Assembly (NCBI GenBank): GCA_019648995.1
Contig: BLXT01006878.1
Coordinates: 366,739 to 387,338, forward strand
DNA: 20,600 nt
Reading direction: 5' to 3'
Source of the DNA: Plakobranchus ocellatus
Lineage: Eukaryota; Mollusca; Gastropoda; Plakobranchidae
The notes under the pieces: generated by a model
Told to the model about the DNA's origin: nothing
The model's database searches: none
The model's input: only the letters and a program-made list of their open reading frames with translations
Made by a program: the position numbers and the translations under genes
Shown: positions 1-11,740 of the stretch, one piece after another
Layout: the number at the start of each line of letters is the position of its first letter
Position numbering within the stretch: the first letter of the stretch is position 1

Positions 1-1591
1 AAAAAAGCTTGCACTCTATTAAGGTCCTATTTTGACTATTTCAAATTTGTGATAAAAAGTAAAATTTCAAGCAGACACCGCAGGTAAAATTTTATGACCT
101 GTGGCCGCAGCAATGGCCGTAGCCTGACCCCTGTGAGTGGAGAAACGCCCGTGCTAATGGGATTTTGCTTCGTGAACTAAAAGTTGGGTAGTTAGTTGCC
201 GTGCCTTGCTTATAATGGGACTGTGCACCACGCCCTTATGGGTCCTGTTGTAGCCAAGTTCCACAGTACCACACTAAAATTGTTACGAATTGGTCATATT
301 CTAAATGATGAATAGGCCTAGGACTAGGAGACATCAGATTGCTTTACTCCATATAACACAACTCAAAAATTAAACAGCATAGATGTAATTAAGTAGGGTC
401 CAAATTGAAAGAATATATTAAGAGTAACATTTGTTCACTAAAATTACAATTATCGGCAGAGCTCACTGTCCAGAAAATAAAAAGATAGCCGTCTGGATTT
501 AAAAATCATACAGTTACATGGAGCAGTTTGGTTAATGTTTCCTTCCTTTAATTTCTGATGGATACAATTACAGACTGGAGGTCTGCTGGATGAAAATTTC
601 TAAAAAACCTGGATTTTTCCGGAAAAATTTGCAAATCCAGCCAAGAAAGAAAATTTGTCACCTCTGCTACACTGATTCAAACGATTTACCCATTTATACC
701 ACATACTTCACAAGATTATTAGAAATTAAGCAGGCTAACCATAAAATGGCACTTGTTGCCCAACCTGTACATCTTACATAATTAGCTCATCAAATGGCAA
801 GCAATATCAATAAATAGTGGTCACATACAATTGCTCTCTACCCTCTCTCCCCCCACAAGTACATTTCCAGTACATCACTAGATCTAGGCAGGAATATTGG
901 TTACTTTTTGTACAAACAAGTTTGCAGTTACTACATCACATAAAATGCAATCCTTTTCAGTAACCAAGAAATAAATTAGTACTAGATACTAATGCCTATC
1001 ACAGATGGGAAGGCTTGCTCAAGAAAGAGGCTATTGGCAAAATCTATATCTTTGTACCCATCCCTCTTGTCTCAGTCCCAATTGATCTCAGAGCTATGAC
1101 AAACAGTGCAAAACACGTCTCAGTAGATTGAAGTTTGTCTCAGTTATAGCCTCTACAACTATGTCAAATGAGTGGGCATGGCAATACAAACACACAACAC
1201 ACAAACAGGTCAGGCTTATACTGCATAAAAATTTTCACAGCATTTCCAAATTTAGTTATTTACCATAATCTTCGCGCTTAAAAAATTTAGACACAAATCT
1301 CAAGATCCTGTAGAAAGGTAAAAAAAAATAAAAAAATCACCCAACACCCGTAAAGATGAAGGCATTTCTTTCAATAAAAAACCTATTGAAATTTTCTTTA
1401 AAAAAAAAAAAAACAGCATAACTTCCCATCAATAAGAAAGGAGTGGTGACATTTATATTTGCGATGATAGGGGAAATAACCAAGGTTCATTTTTATTTAG
1501 TGAATCTTCCAAGTGATCTAAACATGCTTTGGTCAAATTAATCAATTGATAACCATAATTTCTAGAAATCTTTGCTGGACTATAGACTTAC
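1..1591 (-). other. Terminal intron of CLP1, at least 1.59 kb
   Basis: Begins at the donor after exon 12 (GTAAGT, 1591 down to 1586). I searched the reverse strand for the conserved CLP1 C-terminus (a LSPxPRPLP-type motif) and did not find it, so the last exon lies left of the window. The stretch at about 70-260 is richer in GC than its surroundings and may be part of an interspersed repeat. The rest is AT-rich and unremarkable. Confidence 0.7.
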
Positions 1592-2169
1592 ACAACAAGA
1601 AAACCCAACACGTTGGTTTCGACAATATCATGGTCCACAGTCGTTGCAGCACTAACACTTAAAACATGATGAAGGAGACTCATAGCTGGGAAAGAGTGAG
1701 AAAAGCATTTTTCAAAACCCAGAGAAACAACAAACTTTCAGGCATTTTCCTTTCCGCAATTTGCAGATAAATTAATATGAAAACTACATATATGCAGGCT
1801 GGGAGGGATAAAATTATTTTTTTTTTCCTCTTAAAAACAAACATTTCAGAACATTTTCAATATCATGTTATATCATAAATGTCAATTAGATGTATGCAGC
1901 TTAAATCACATATATTATATATAATTGAAAACTCTTTTCTTCAAGACTTATTTTAAAAGATTTATACAAGATTTGTTGTTTCCTAGAATTTTACACGATT
2001 AAAAAAGAAAACAATATAGAATTAAACTTCAATTTTCTCTTAGTCTCATCCTTACAAAAATGCTCTATTTACCATTTAACCTTCAAACTCAGTCTAAGTC
2101 AAGATCTCTGGCAAGGTGTAAAGAGGATTTTGATGAAAAATAATCCCTCCCATGTTTGAGAACTAGCAT

Positions 2170-2215
<46 letters not shown>

Positions 2216-5200
2216 CAAAATGGCTACAATGTCACTTACTGTTGGTAAGAAAGGAAGTTATGAAAGAATTTACCTGGAACAAGAGGTACCAATTTTGTCT
2301 GGCTATCATTGTTTTTCATTCCAAGAGGCAGGCACGATTCAGGCAGGGATGGAGCTGATTGAAGAATAGGCAAAAGAAAAAAAAGTTAAGTTTCCATAGA
2401 GAGCCAAGACAGAAAAAAATGAAATCATTGATTTTACCCCATGCATAGAGCATACAGTTTAACTGACAATATGAAAGTGCCATTGTTGATTTATTATGAT
2501 TTTTTATAAGCAGCTTTAGTTTCACATGAGTATCTCATCAATTTAATACATTTTGTTTAAATTTGTAGAGGGTAAATGCTAATATTGTTTACAAGAGGAA
2601 GTAGTAGCAGCACTAAATTTAAATATCATCTCACCTCCAATCTTGAAAATCTTAACATCATTAAATTTGACATCAAAAGTGTGTGGAAACAGGTTATTCT
2701 TAAGCCCATAAAAATACTCTCTAATAGAACTGTCCCTGGAGTCTGCTCTTATTGCTTGGGACCTTTCCACAACCTGTTAGAAGAGTATGCATAATCAATG
2801 TAACAATGTTTTTCTATTTAATCAACGAAAAAAAAAAGTGCTTGAAAGCTAAAGTCTGATGAATCAAAACTTTTAAACAGGGTAGATAGAAATGTCAGTG
2901 TGTTTACATCTTATCATCTCTTTGGTTTTGTTAAAATCAAGCTCATGATAGAAAGCAAAAAGGTATCAAATCTCTTTACTTGAAATCACAAAACAAAGTC
3001 CCCCCACCCCATCACTTCAAACATTTGACATAGTGAAAAGAGAAAATACACCACTCTCATCACAGTGCCCACGCTAAACTTTTTGCATGAAATAAATGAA
3101 ATAAAACAAGGCAAAAAAAACAAAAAAAAACAAAAACAAAAACAAAAATGGAAGCACTCTGAAAATGGCATTATTTTGAAATGTCATTGTATGATTTAGA
3201 AAAATGGAGAAAAACAAACATTTGAATCCTATCAATTCAAAGTTCTGGTCTATTTCCACAGAATTTATAATAAATCACTATTTAAAAAAAAAAAACAAAA
3301 AAAAAAAAGAGAAAAAAAGAAAACTTGTGCCAGTTACAGCATTATTTCAATACCTGTGTGGTATGCAATTAAAATATTTTATCTGCAAATAATAATTAAA
3401 AAAAAAATAGGATAGAGTTTTATATGGCTTTGAAAAACAAGCACTAAGAAAAAAAAAACTTTATATTGCAATAAATTAAAGATGAGCCTTTTAAGTCAAA
3501 GACAATTTATATTTCAAAGGCAAAGGATGAAAAAAAATATGTTTCCAAACTACAAACCCCGCCAGATTTGGGTAGTAAAACAATTTTCACAAAATCTGGA
3601 AGGTCACCCTTGAGCTGGTTGTAAAGTCGCTCCTGATCCAAGACGCAAATTACATCCACTGAAACAAAATGCATAGCTGGATTACAAAAGAATAAACTTA
3701 AAGCCTGACATAGTTAAAATAGTGTAGCTGTAGAGTACATAATAACCATTCCCTGGTAAATTTTGAATAAAATAAGTTTTGATAAATGTAAGTCTATAGT
3801 TCATGGCAAAATTTTTTTTTTGTGCACTTGCAAATTTCAATTTTTTTCCCTTTACTGCATGCATCATGAATACTGGGTAACTGAAAAAAAAATTGCATTA
3901 ACAATCTCTTCTTTTTTGAAAAAAAAAGATTGCCAAAAGGTGTCGTGTTTTTTATTGCATTTGGAAAAAAAGAATCTCCAATTACAAAATAGAAAAGCTT
4001 AATTGAGTATCAGTGACGTTATACTTATGCAAAGTTGGATAGCAGGAGTAGATCCAAGTTAAAAAAAAAGGTCTTATCTCTTGACTTGGTGGTGAGTGAG
4101 CTTTATTTGTTGATAACCACTCTTTTGGTGATTTTGTCGTCATGGGCGAAACTTATTTGGTTGATTTAAACAGCAAAGACACATCCAAAAATGAATTTTT
4201 AATCATAAAGTAGCAATTCCTATGCCATCATACTCACAAAATCAAAATTTATGTGTTGATAAGTTCAATTTTTCAAATAGGGCTTATAGAAAATCTTTTG
4301 CACATAACTATGACAGCCCACTTTTGGCAAACCCTCAAATCCAAAAATAGGGAGAGGGATTTAATGCATGGTGTTTGTTAGCTACTTACCCTCAAAGGCG
4401 CCTGCAGCCTGCTTTATAGCTTCATAACCAGCACCTCGAATCCAACCTGCTGTATTTATAATGACTCCACTAGAGTTTACTGAAAAAAAAAATAAAGTAG
4501 GTTCTCATATAATGTATAAAATCATAATCACTCCAGAGATAAAATTGTTGTAGCCCATTCAATTAAAAAAACAAAACAAAAAAATCCCCCAAAAAAACAT
4601 TTGCAGTACAAGTACAGTTTAATACAAAAAGCAAACAGGCAACGAAACCATCACATATTGAACTAAAAAAAGCAAAAAAAAAACCTAATGACTAGTCATA
4701 CAAAATCTTGAGAGCACCATCCGTGTTAAGTTGTTATTTTTAAAAGCCTTAGCAAAATCCCACTCTAACAAAAACAATATCAATGTAATATAGATCATTA
4801 CACTTTTCCTTTTTTTTATGTTCAAAAGCCTGATCTGGGAAGATATTAACTCACTGTATAAAAATAAAGCTAATGAACCATATTTTTAACAAAAAGCTTT
4901 CACAGGTATCAAAACAGGATATAGGGGGAGAAAAGTTTATTAAACTAAAAGAGATTGATAGAATAAATAATTATACAGAGAGTGTAAAAACCAATTCATT
5001 TAATTTGTCACACTATGAACAATATGTGAGGCTTTCTATAGAAAGGGCCCAGATGTCGCACAGGCAGTAACTGAGATACAGAGCAAAATATGTTGGAAAT
5101 TGACCGTACCCGAGTTTTGAGCTTTTTTGATTTAAAAGCTTCACTGACATCTCAACTTTCATTCTACAAAAGATTTTATTGATCTAAGATTTTATAATAT

Positions 5201-8200
5201 TTTTAACAACATTTTTCAGACACATGTTGTATTGAAAAAATACAGAAAAAGTGTAAATTTTTCAATGTTGCATGTCTGATTTCAGCCCCTTATTCCAAAA
5301 CCTGGTTGACTATCTACTATAGAATATTTGGTATATTACAGCAGATTCTCCTCTTCAAACCAAAACAAGTGCGCATGAATACATTCCCTTACATGGGAGT
5401 AGCTCTGTTTGCTCATTATTGCCTGCTAGCAATCACTGACACGTATTATAACTGCTGGATTTTAGGTTGGAAATACAACTTACTTGCAAAATTTGCAGAC
5501 CATATTGTTCAATAAATTCTTAAGATTGTAAATCCAAACTCACTGTGATTAAAACAACTGGAAAACCTTTGTATTTATCAAAATAAACACCAGACCCAAC
5601 ATTTCTATGGCTTTATTGGCATGGTAAAATAGTAAATACAATGATAACACTAAGGATGCAAGCTTAAAAAACAGCGAATGTAAGACCTTGTGTTCATGAA
5701 AAAAAAAAAAAAAAAGTAAAACACTTGTAATACATTCATGTTGAAGATAGCAATTTGAAAAACTGTTTCCATAGTAAAAATCAATTACAAAAATTTTAAA
5801 ATTTAGGTTCCTTTCCAAAAATTCTTTTATTGCTATACACACAAATTGTAAAAAAAACGAAAATATGTTCAGGCGCCTTCAAACAAAAGTTGAGAAAAGT
5901 CATGTTCACAAATGAGTGAAGTCTCTTGTACATTTTATTGATTGTTTAGCCTGTTTAGATCATTTTGATCATTACAGATCAAGTCAAAATCTACTCTTTC
6001 ACATAACCTCTTCCTGAGTCTCCTAGTTATAAAAGCTCCAATTCTTCAACTTCAAGCCCTCACACTACAAAATGAGCCTTGGGCGAATCTAACCCCACCA
6101 ATATATTTCTAAGTTTGAAATGTTTAACAATTTAGAAAGTCATTTTATTGAAAGAGAAAGTTTCCTTACAACAACTAAAAATAGTATTTTACCTTTTTTG
6201 CTTTGCTCACAACGCACATTAATAATTTCCGCCAGACGTAAAACCAGCATATTGTATAACTGAAAATTATCATTGGGGCTCTTGTGTCCATAATGAAACA
6301 CAAGGGGAGCTGTGTTAAAAAAACCCTCTTCAATATCAGCTGTCCTCTCTACAACAAGAGCGCCTGTTTGGATAGAAAATCAAATGCATTCCATAAATAA
6401 ACATATACACCTAACATTCATAACTTGCAGACAAAAGACACATAAAAAAAAAAACAAAACCAGACATTAAGTTAGCTGAAAAAGTCTTCAGTGGAGGAAA
6501 GGGTGAATGATAAGAAAGTTAAAAAGATAGTACATATGTGAATTTTATAGCTAAAGCAAGTTTTACGACATGGTGAAAAGTTGAAAGCAAAAAAAATTAA
6601 AATTAAAATACTGATTTTTGAATTTGTGATAATTTCTTAAAATGAATATTAAAGAAATGAGTAATAGCTTAAATATTACCAAGAGTTCCTGGTACACCAA
6701 TATTCCCCTGCAAGAGAGTGAAGAAAAAATAAAAAACAAAAAATATAATGACTACATGCATCATTTTCAAATCAAAGACCAAAACCTTGAATAAATATGT
6801 TCTGCAGAGTATTATTCATCTTTAGATCTTTTATAGTTCCTTGTGGTATTTTTTTTTTTAATTGTGAATAGCGAAATTCTCAGTTAAGCTAAAATTTTTA
6901 TGCATGGCACAAGTGTTCAAAATATAAGGGAAAAACATTTTAAAAACTTCTAAAAAAGCCAGAAATCCTACTAAAAAGTGCATGTTGAGATCTCTAAAAA
7001 ACATTTTTAAGTTCCATTGGACACTTACTTGGCCAACATCAATATCGGCAAGGACAGGTGATCTGCCCAATCTGACAGCATAGTTAGTGAGCAAACGACA
7101 TAGAGTTGATTTTCCAACATCAGTGGGCCCCACAACCAAAATCTAGTCAAAAACAAGTAGAAAAAGCAATTTTCGTGATAAAATCATGCCAATCAGTTTT
7201 GATTTTCTCATGAGACTATTGCTGATTTGGAGTAGACCCACCTTGCTTTTTTTTAATTTCTTTTTTTTATGTGAGTGCACTAACAATTTATGGTTTGCAA
7301 AAAAGAAAATTATTTATAAGCTTAGACACTTTTAAGTTTACATCAGTTTCTATTTGCACAGCACTCATTTCTTCAATTCTCTCTCTCTCCTTCTCTTACA
7401 ATATAACACCAGGGTTAGTATATATATCTAAATCTTAATCAAATTAAAAATGCTTTTACCTAGTCAAACATATTCGTTTTTTACAATGTAAAGAAATGAA
7501 AAAAATACCCTTGGACCCCTGGTATTATCTTCATCTGCTCTGCTTCTCATTTGCTCCAGGGCTGCATGAGTATTTACATACACTGTCATGGGAGTTTCTG
7601 TGGACACATATGCTACCTCTGTTTTACCTTTTAGCTGAGACAGAATAAATGTAAAGAAAAAGATAATGAATACATCGGCTGTGTCATAACATGCTGATTT
7701 ATTGACAGAAATTTGAAATTGCCATAATCTTCAAGTTTGTTTTAAGGTTTCTTAAGCTGCATCCCATGAATAGACCTGTTATCTATTGCTTTACTAATGA
7801 CAGCATTTATACAAAAGGCCACTATTTAATTATTAATATCTAATCATTACTGTGATGTAAATAAAACTTGCAACAGTTTTTAAGACAAAAAAAAAAATTT
7901 AACAAAAACACAAAATTCAAGCAAAATGCCATTAAGTTTCAAAAGGTTTTAAGGCTGCACATCGGTAATTACCTTGAGAGTGCACCCATGCCATGTGTAG
8001 ATTGCCACCTTTGAACCAGAGACAAATGTATACTTTTTGTTCTTTGCTAATTCTGTTCCAAACATTTCTGCACTGCCTTCAACCATCTGATAAAAAGGTT
8101 CAAACAATTAATATCAGATTGACAAATATTAAATGTAAAAATTAAACAAGGTTTAGATCATTTTTTTTTCCATAACATTTATAAAAAATGAAAATAAATG

Positions 8201-9685
8201 ATTGAAGTAATACCAGGATGAAAAGGAAAAACTCAGAAATTTTTATTACGCAAGATGAAATGCTGATTTAACTTGGCTCCACATTTTACAATAGATTCTT
8301 TAATTTTAATTAAAATAATAACAGGAAAACAAAGAAAAATCATAAATTTTTATCAAACAAGATGAAATGTTGCTTTAACTTAGCTCCACATTTTACGATA
8401 AATTCTTTAATTTTAATTTATGGACTGATTTTACAGATGGTACATTTATAAAATTTTAAATGGTGTACAACATACCTCAACTTCAGCTGTTCCTTTATGC
8501 TCAACTTCAAAACGAAGTTCAGAGTTTACTTTTAATCTGAATTCTTGGCTCTGAAATTAAAAATACACTCAAAATAGAACACTTAATGTTTGTTGACAAA
8601 AAATTACATTGTAAGTGAAGACATTGAATTAATTTCACTTGATAAAAAATATGGTCTATATTTAAATTATTGTTTCATATTAATGAGTTATTTCAATAAT
8701 GCTAAACAAGGGTTTGAGTCATGAAGTGAACTCAGCTGTCGGCTTTTGACGTCCTGAAAATACTGATGACTATTGACCATTCTCTACCAGTATATGGAGG
8801 AATTTCTGCACCCTCCCTACAATATAAAAAAAAATTTTTTTCACTGTGATTATCTCTCAAATTTTGTCCTGAGATTTAAGAATGTGTGTAGAGAAAATTT
8901 AAACAGTACAGCCTACTTGTAATGCCCCAGCTGCAAAAACATCCTTGCTATAATAAAGGCACGACTAACATGTCTATCTTTGAGTCCTTGTGAACTCCTA
9001 GTAAAAAAAAAAAATGGCGCTAAAAAAAAAGGTACTTGGCTGCAACAGCTGACTATAGCCAATATAAAGACGGTATCTTATAACAAATCTTAGGACATGT
9101 ACCAAAGAAAACTAAATATGAAGTGGTGGGCAGGGGGATGGGGATGCAGTTCATAACTGTAATCTGACCAATTTGCTTTAAAAACAGCCCTAATTAGCTA
9201 AAGCTTGGCTGACATTAAATCCAAGATGGTGGTCCGAGTGATAATTTTATTCCTAAAATTTTAAACTAGATTCTATATCATTGTTTTAGGACGCAAGTAT
9301 TTATAGACCTGATTGTTGACAATAGTTGGCAAATTTTTAAAATTGTTAACAGTTAACTAAAACTGCCTTCATTTCATCCTTATTATTGGAATATATGGCT
9401 ATGAACGCGCAACTGGAAGTCTTTCAAGACTTTCCTAAAAAGTTATTCCTTACACTGGACTAGATCTAGATTTTGGCTCTTAGATATGATTTGGGCCGAC
9501 AATCTAGCCTAATGAGCATTCTTCAGATATGACAACAGAAGTCTTTCCTAAAATGCTATTCCTCAGACTGGGCTAGCTCTAGATCTAGATTTCGGTGTTT
9601 AAAAACAAAAATACTATAAAGTAGGCCTATAATGGTAAATGAGAGAGAGAGAGAGAGTAGGCCCTATTACCTCGTCCTCTGCCAT
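1592..9685 (-). CDS. CLP1: CLP1, polynucleotide 5'-hydroxyl kinase / pre-mRNA cleavage complex II subunit (12 exons, 3' end outside window)
   Basis: Coding exons in transcript order: 9685-9671, 8550-8476, 8086-7973, 7634-7509, 7142-7029, 6707-6680, 6363-6193, 4479-4390, 3658-3558, 2773-2635, 2354-2274, 1685-1592. All have AG acceptors and GT donors, and the phases join without a stop into about 382 codons. The product matches animal CLP1 along its length: N-terminal domain about 1-105 ([26 protein letters not shown]), P-loop kinase domain about 110-300 (GPTDVGKST with Lys121, [34 protein letters not shown]), then the C-terminal domain ([33 protein letters not shown]). Known family role: nuclear ATP-dependent phosphorylation of RNA 5'-OH ends, in cleavage factor II with PCF11 and with the tRNA-splicing endonuclease. 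The start was chosen because the ATG has A at -3 and G at +4 and the short N-terminus fits the family. Human CLP1 has 425 residues, so one terminal exon is missing. The kinase residues I can see look intact. Confidence 0.96.
2173..2212. repeat. (GA)20 microsatellite in CLP1 intron 11
   Basis: Pure GA dinucleotide run of about 40 bp, reading as CT in the direction of CLP1 transcription, about 60 bp from the exon 11 donor. Confidence 0.97.
2774..4389 (-). other. CLP1 introns 8 and 9 (3659-4389 and 2774-3557) flanking exon 9
   Basis: Both introns are very A-rich on the plus strand, with A-tracts interrupted by single C or G at about 3112-3148 and 3283-3322. Exon 9 (3558-3658) lies between them and encodes [14 protein letters not shown] to LLPKSGG. 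No other feature seen in these introns. Confidence 0.75.
4480..6192 (-). other. CLP1 intron 7 (1713 bp)
   Basis: Longest fully contained CLP1 intron, between the exons ending EQSKK and starting VNSSGV. It holds poly-A runs (18 A at 5699-5716) and short chance reading frames on both strands that resemble nothing I know. No coding or structural element seen. Confidence 0.75.
6680..6707 (-). CDS. CLP1: CLP1 exon 6, 28-nt microexon
   Basis: A 28-nt exon encoding GNIGVPGTL plus the first base of the next Gly codon. It is bounded by acceptor cttgcag and donor G|GTAATA. It aligns with the segment just after the DVGQ motif of animal CLP1 (human GSVSIPGTMG). Flanking introns are 321 and 316 bp. Without it the reading frame shifts and the kinase fold breaks, so it should be constitutive. 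It is easily missed by ORF-based annotation. Confidence 0.93.
7029..7142 (-). CDS. CLP1: CLP1 exon 5, P-loop exon
   Basis: A 38-codon exon, residues about 111-148, carrying the ATP-binding core. The Walker A motif GPTDVGKST puts the phosphate-binding lysine at Lys121; DIDVGQ follows at the exon end. The arginine in NYAVRLGR aligns with human Arg140, the residue changed in CLP1-related pontocerebellar hypoplasia; it is conserved here as Arg134. The acceptor is gactag and the donor is CAA|GTAAGT. An open frame runs on past the donor into the intron, so a naive ORF here has a false C-terminus. Confidence 0.96.
8221..8418. repeat. Two diverged direct copies of a ~90-100-bp unit in CLP1 intron 2
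   Basis: Copy 1 (about 8221-8311) and copy 2 (about 8319-8418) share the order aagatgaaatg, tttaactt, gctccacattttac and ttctttaattttaatt, with scattered substitutions and small indels. They are nearly adjacent, consistent with a local tandem duplication inside intron 2 (8087-8475). Confidence 0.85.
9416..9600. repeat. Repeat unit present twice, near the start of CLP1
   Basis: The unit at about 9416-9483 (gaagtctttc, cctaaaaagttattcct, actggactagatctagatttt) recurs at about 9538-9600 (gaagtctttcctaaaatgctattcct, actgggctag, tctagatctagattt). The segment between them (about 9484-9533) has a related copy at about 10678-10722. Confidence 0.75.
9641..9658. repeat. Short (GA)9 run beside CLP1 exon 1
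   Basis: 18 bp of GA lies 12 bp past the splice donor of the first coding exon, inside intron 1; in transcript sense it is a CT run. Confidence 0.9.
9671..9685 (-). CDS. CLP1: CLP1 exon 1, coding part (5 codons, start site)
   Basis: The exon encodes only MAEDE before a GT donor (GAG|GTAATA). The next exon begins in phase 0 with SQEFRLKV, which aligns with the stretch before the conserved ELRFEVE of animal CLP1. The ATG has a favourable context (A at -3, G at +4). The 5' untranslated part continues to higher coordinates; its start cannot be fixed by eye. The first intron (8551-9670, 1120 bp) is long for this gene's 5' half. Confidence 0.85.
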
Positions 9686-10450
9686 ATTTCGATCTCTTTT
9701 AAATGCTTTTTGGCAAACGTCTTTTTCGTAAGATCGTAGACACAGAACTAAAATTCGGATCTAAATCTCAGTTTCTTTACTCATTTGAAAATATATCTTT
9801 GGTTTTAAAAGCTTGAGCCTAACGTTAGCACTAATCTAGATTTTGTCTAGTCTACCTCTGATTCTCATACTTTGGGTGAAACCGTAAAAACGATAGGCTA
9901 GGTGTTGGATTGTAGTGATGAGCAGTTGAAAAATACTTTTCGACCGACAAGGCGATTATAGGCCTGTTTGAACTTTTGTTTTCTTTTTAACCTATCAACA
10001 GTTTTGATATTTAAATATTTCAAGCCTATGCCTAAGAACTCACTATATCACAAATTTTATAATCTAAAAAATAATATTTTATCAGGTAAAATTTTGTCTT
10101 GGCTTGACTTTAATCTTACAATTAATATAACTGTTAAGCAAAAATATTTTTTTTTGCATTCTCAGTGGTTTTGTAACTGCATTTCTATTTCGCGGGACTG
10201 TTTGTTTTCTTCTACTGGAGGCCTACTTGGATCTATCTAAATTTTAGATCTACGTATTTTACTCGTCTGCTGCATATTTGGTGCAACAATTTTTGTACGC
10301 ATAATTTTGTTCACTTTAGATTTAATGGAACCCAATAACTTCAAAGAGAACAAAAAATAAAAGACGCTGGAGTAAACCCTTATTGTACTCCGCAATCCAA
10401 GTGATGAAATAAAAACAATTTCGGCGATAGGCCCAACGACTTCTCGATCT

Positions 10451-10498
10451 AAATTTAGATCTAGATCTAGACTAGATTATAGATCTAGATCTAAATTT
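10451..10498. repeat. Perfect 19-bp inverted repeat, 10-nt spacer, built on AGATCT words
   Basis: The left arm 10451-10469 (AAATTTAGATCTAGATCTA) is the exact reverse complement of the right arm 10480-10498; the spacer is gactagatta. It could form a hairpin or cruciform. It lies between the divergent CLP1 and FANCI starts, about 0.8 kb upstream of the CLP1 ATG. Confidence 0.93.
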
Positions 10499-10655
10499 TT
10501 TATCTACCATCATCAGCTACACACGAAAAGAGAGATTTCAGGTGTAAAATTGTGCAGATTGTTTGATAAAGCAGTACTTTTTTCATTATAACTTGACTCG
10601 TGATCTCGTAAGTTTTGTCGATAAGTAGATCAAAACTAAGGATGATCTTGAAAGT

Positions 10656-10728
10656 CTCTAGATCTAGCCCTTAAATTTGATTTAGGCTGACAATCAAATG
10701 AGCATTCTTTATATTTGACTTGGGAATG
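10656..10728. repeat. Third, partial copy of the AGATCT-associated repeat
   Basis: The words tctagatctag, gatttaggctgacaatc, aatgagcattctt and a terminal ttgac match 9463-9533 in the same order, with one short deletion between the second and third blocks. This makes it a dispersed family rather than a local tandem duplication. Confidence 0.7.
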
Positions 10729-11740
10729 CCCTGTTAATCCTTGAACCAATGAGACCAAGAGGTCTAGGCCTAGTCTTTTGCCAAATAAACTAAGCAATTT
10801 TCAGCTTTGCAACTAAATTTAAGTACCAAGCAATGGTAATGAGACCTACTACTTTCCGTTTTCACTGGGAAAATTTCCTGTGAACATCTATTTATCCCAT
10901 TTTCGGGGCTACCGCGTTAAAATCCCGTTCAGTTGTCCCAATGGACAATGGAAAGGAAAAAAAATTATCTCGCTTTTGGATGCATCCGATATCAATTGAT
11001 GTGTACTCTTTACCTACTTAATTATTTAAATAACATTGAATATTTTAAAATTATTATCAATATACCCCAAGTATCCAAAATTTGAGGTCTGTAACACTTG
11101 TTCAACATTCTGTGTAAAGAAACTAACTTCTATGTTAATATTGATATGTCATAGTGCTACATTCAGACATGCCAACATTAATGCTTTAGTTGTAATTCAT
11201 CACGCAAATGGGGGAAAATTTTTCACTTTAGATATAATATATATATAGCTACAGTCCTGTGCTCTGGTTCATTTTGTGCGATTTTCAAACCATTCACATA
11301 AATCAAAATTTCGGTATCGATAGAAAGTTCATCCTCAATTTGTTATAAACTGTGCCCGAAATAGACTGGTGCAGTTTCTTTGATCTTTTACCAGGCTTGC
11401 AAAGGTCTATGTTACCCGCTTAAATAAACCATCTCTCCCCGGATTTTTTTTAGGGGGTGGGGGAGTTCTGCAATTCAATAGATCTTCGGCGCTGGTGGCA
11501 AGGTAATCATGAGTTAAGGCTGCACCATTTTAATCATGTTATTCAGTTTTGACAGCTTAAAAAAAAGAGATCAAAGGTTGTTTTTTGGAGTTGCAGCCCG
11601 ACCTCCAAGTCAGCCTCACATCAAAGTAATTTGAGATGCCAACTATGTCTAGTTTTCTGTTTTGACAACATGAATGCTCTCGCTCTCCTTCTATCCCTCT
11701 GTGATCATCACTCAGTAATTCTCGTTCCTTCTCTTTTTAT

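Larger units (their letters stand above)
8551..9670 (-). other. CLP1 intron 1 (1120 bp)
   Basis: Separates the five-codon first exon from exon 2. No coding content recognised. Its left part is ordinary AT-rich sequence; its right part (from about 9416) carries the AGATCT-rich repeat copies and a GA run. Confidence 0.7.

Noticed and set aside
290-345. Minus-strand reading LMSPSPRPIHH, resembling the CLP1 LSPxPRPLP motif
   Set aside because: A stop lies four codons upstream, no good acceptor precedes it, the following residues do not match, and it is built on the common TAGGCCTA word.
1259-1307. Possible terminal CLP1 exon after acceptor tttctacag (minus strand), reading ILRFVSKFFKREDYGK then stop
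   Set aside because: It splices in phase with exon 12 but shows no likeness to the conserved CLP1 C-terminus and is far too short.
2316-2525. 69-codon minus-strand frame overlapping CLP1 exon 11
   Set aside because: Wrong frame over the exon; the correct frame gives the conserved ESCLPLGM segment.
3112-3322. A-rich tracts that might be retroposon poly-A tails
   Set aside because: No element body is recognisable next to them and similar A-runs occur throughout the introns.
5549-5842. 97-codon minus-strand frame in CLP1 intron 7
   Set aside because: Phe/Leu-rich translation of poly-A/T DNA, with no motif and no splice context.
6858-7028. C-terminal part of the open frame that begins with the CLP1 P-loop
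   Set aside because: It reads through the GTAAGT donor at 7028 into intron 5; the homologous protein continues in the 28-nt exon at 6680-6707.
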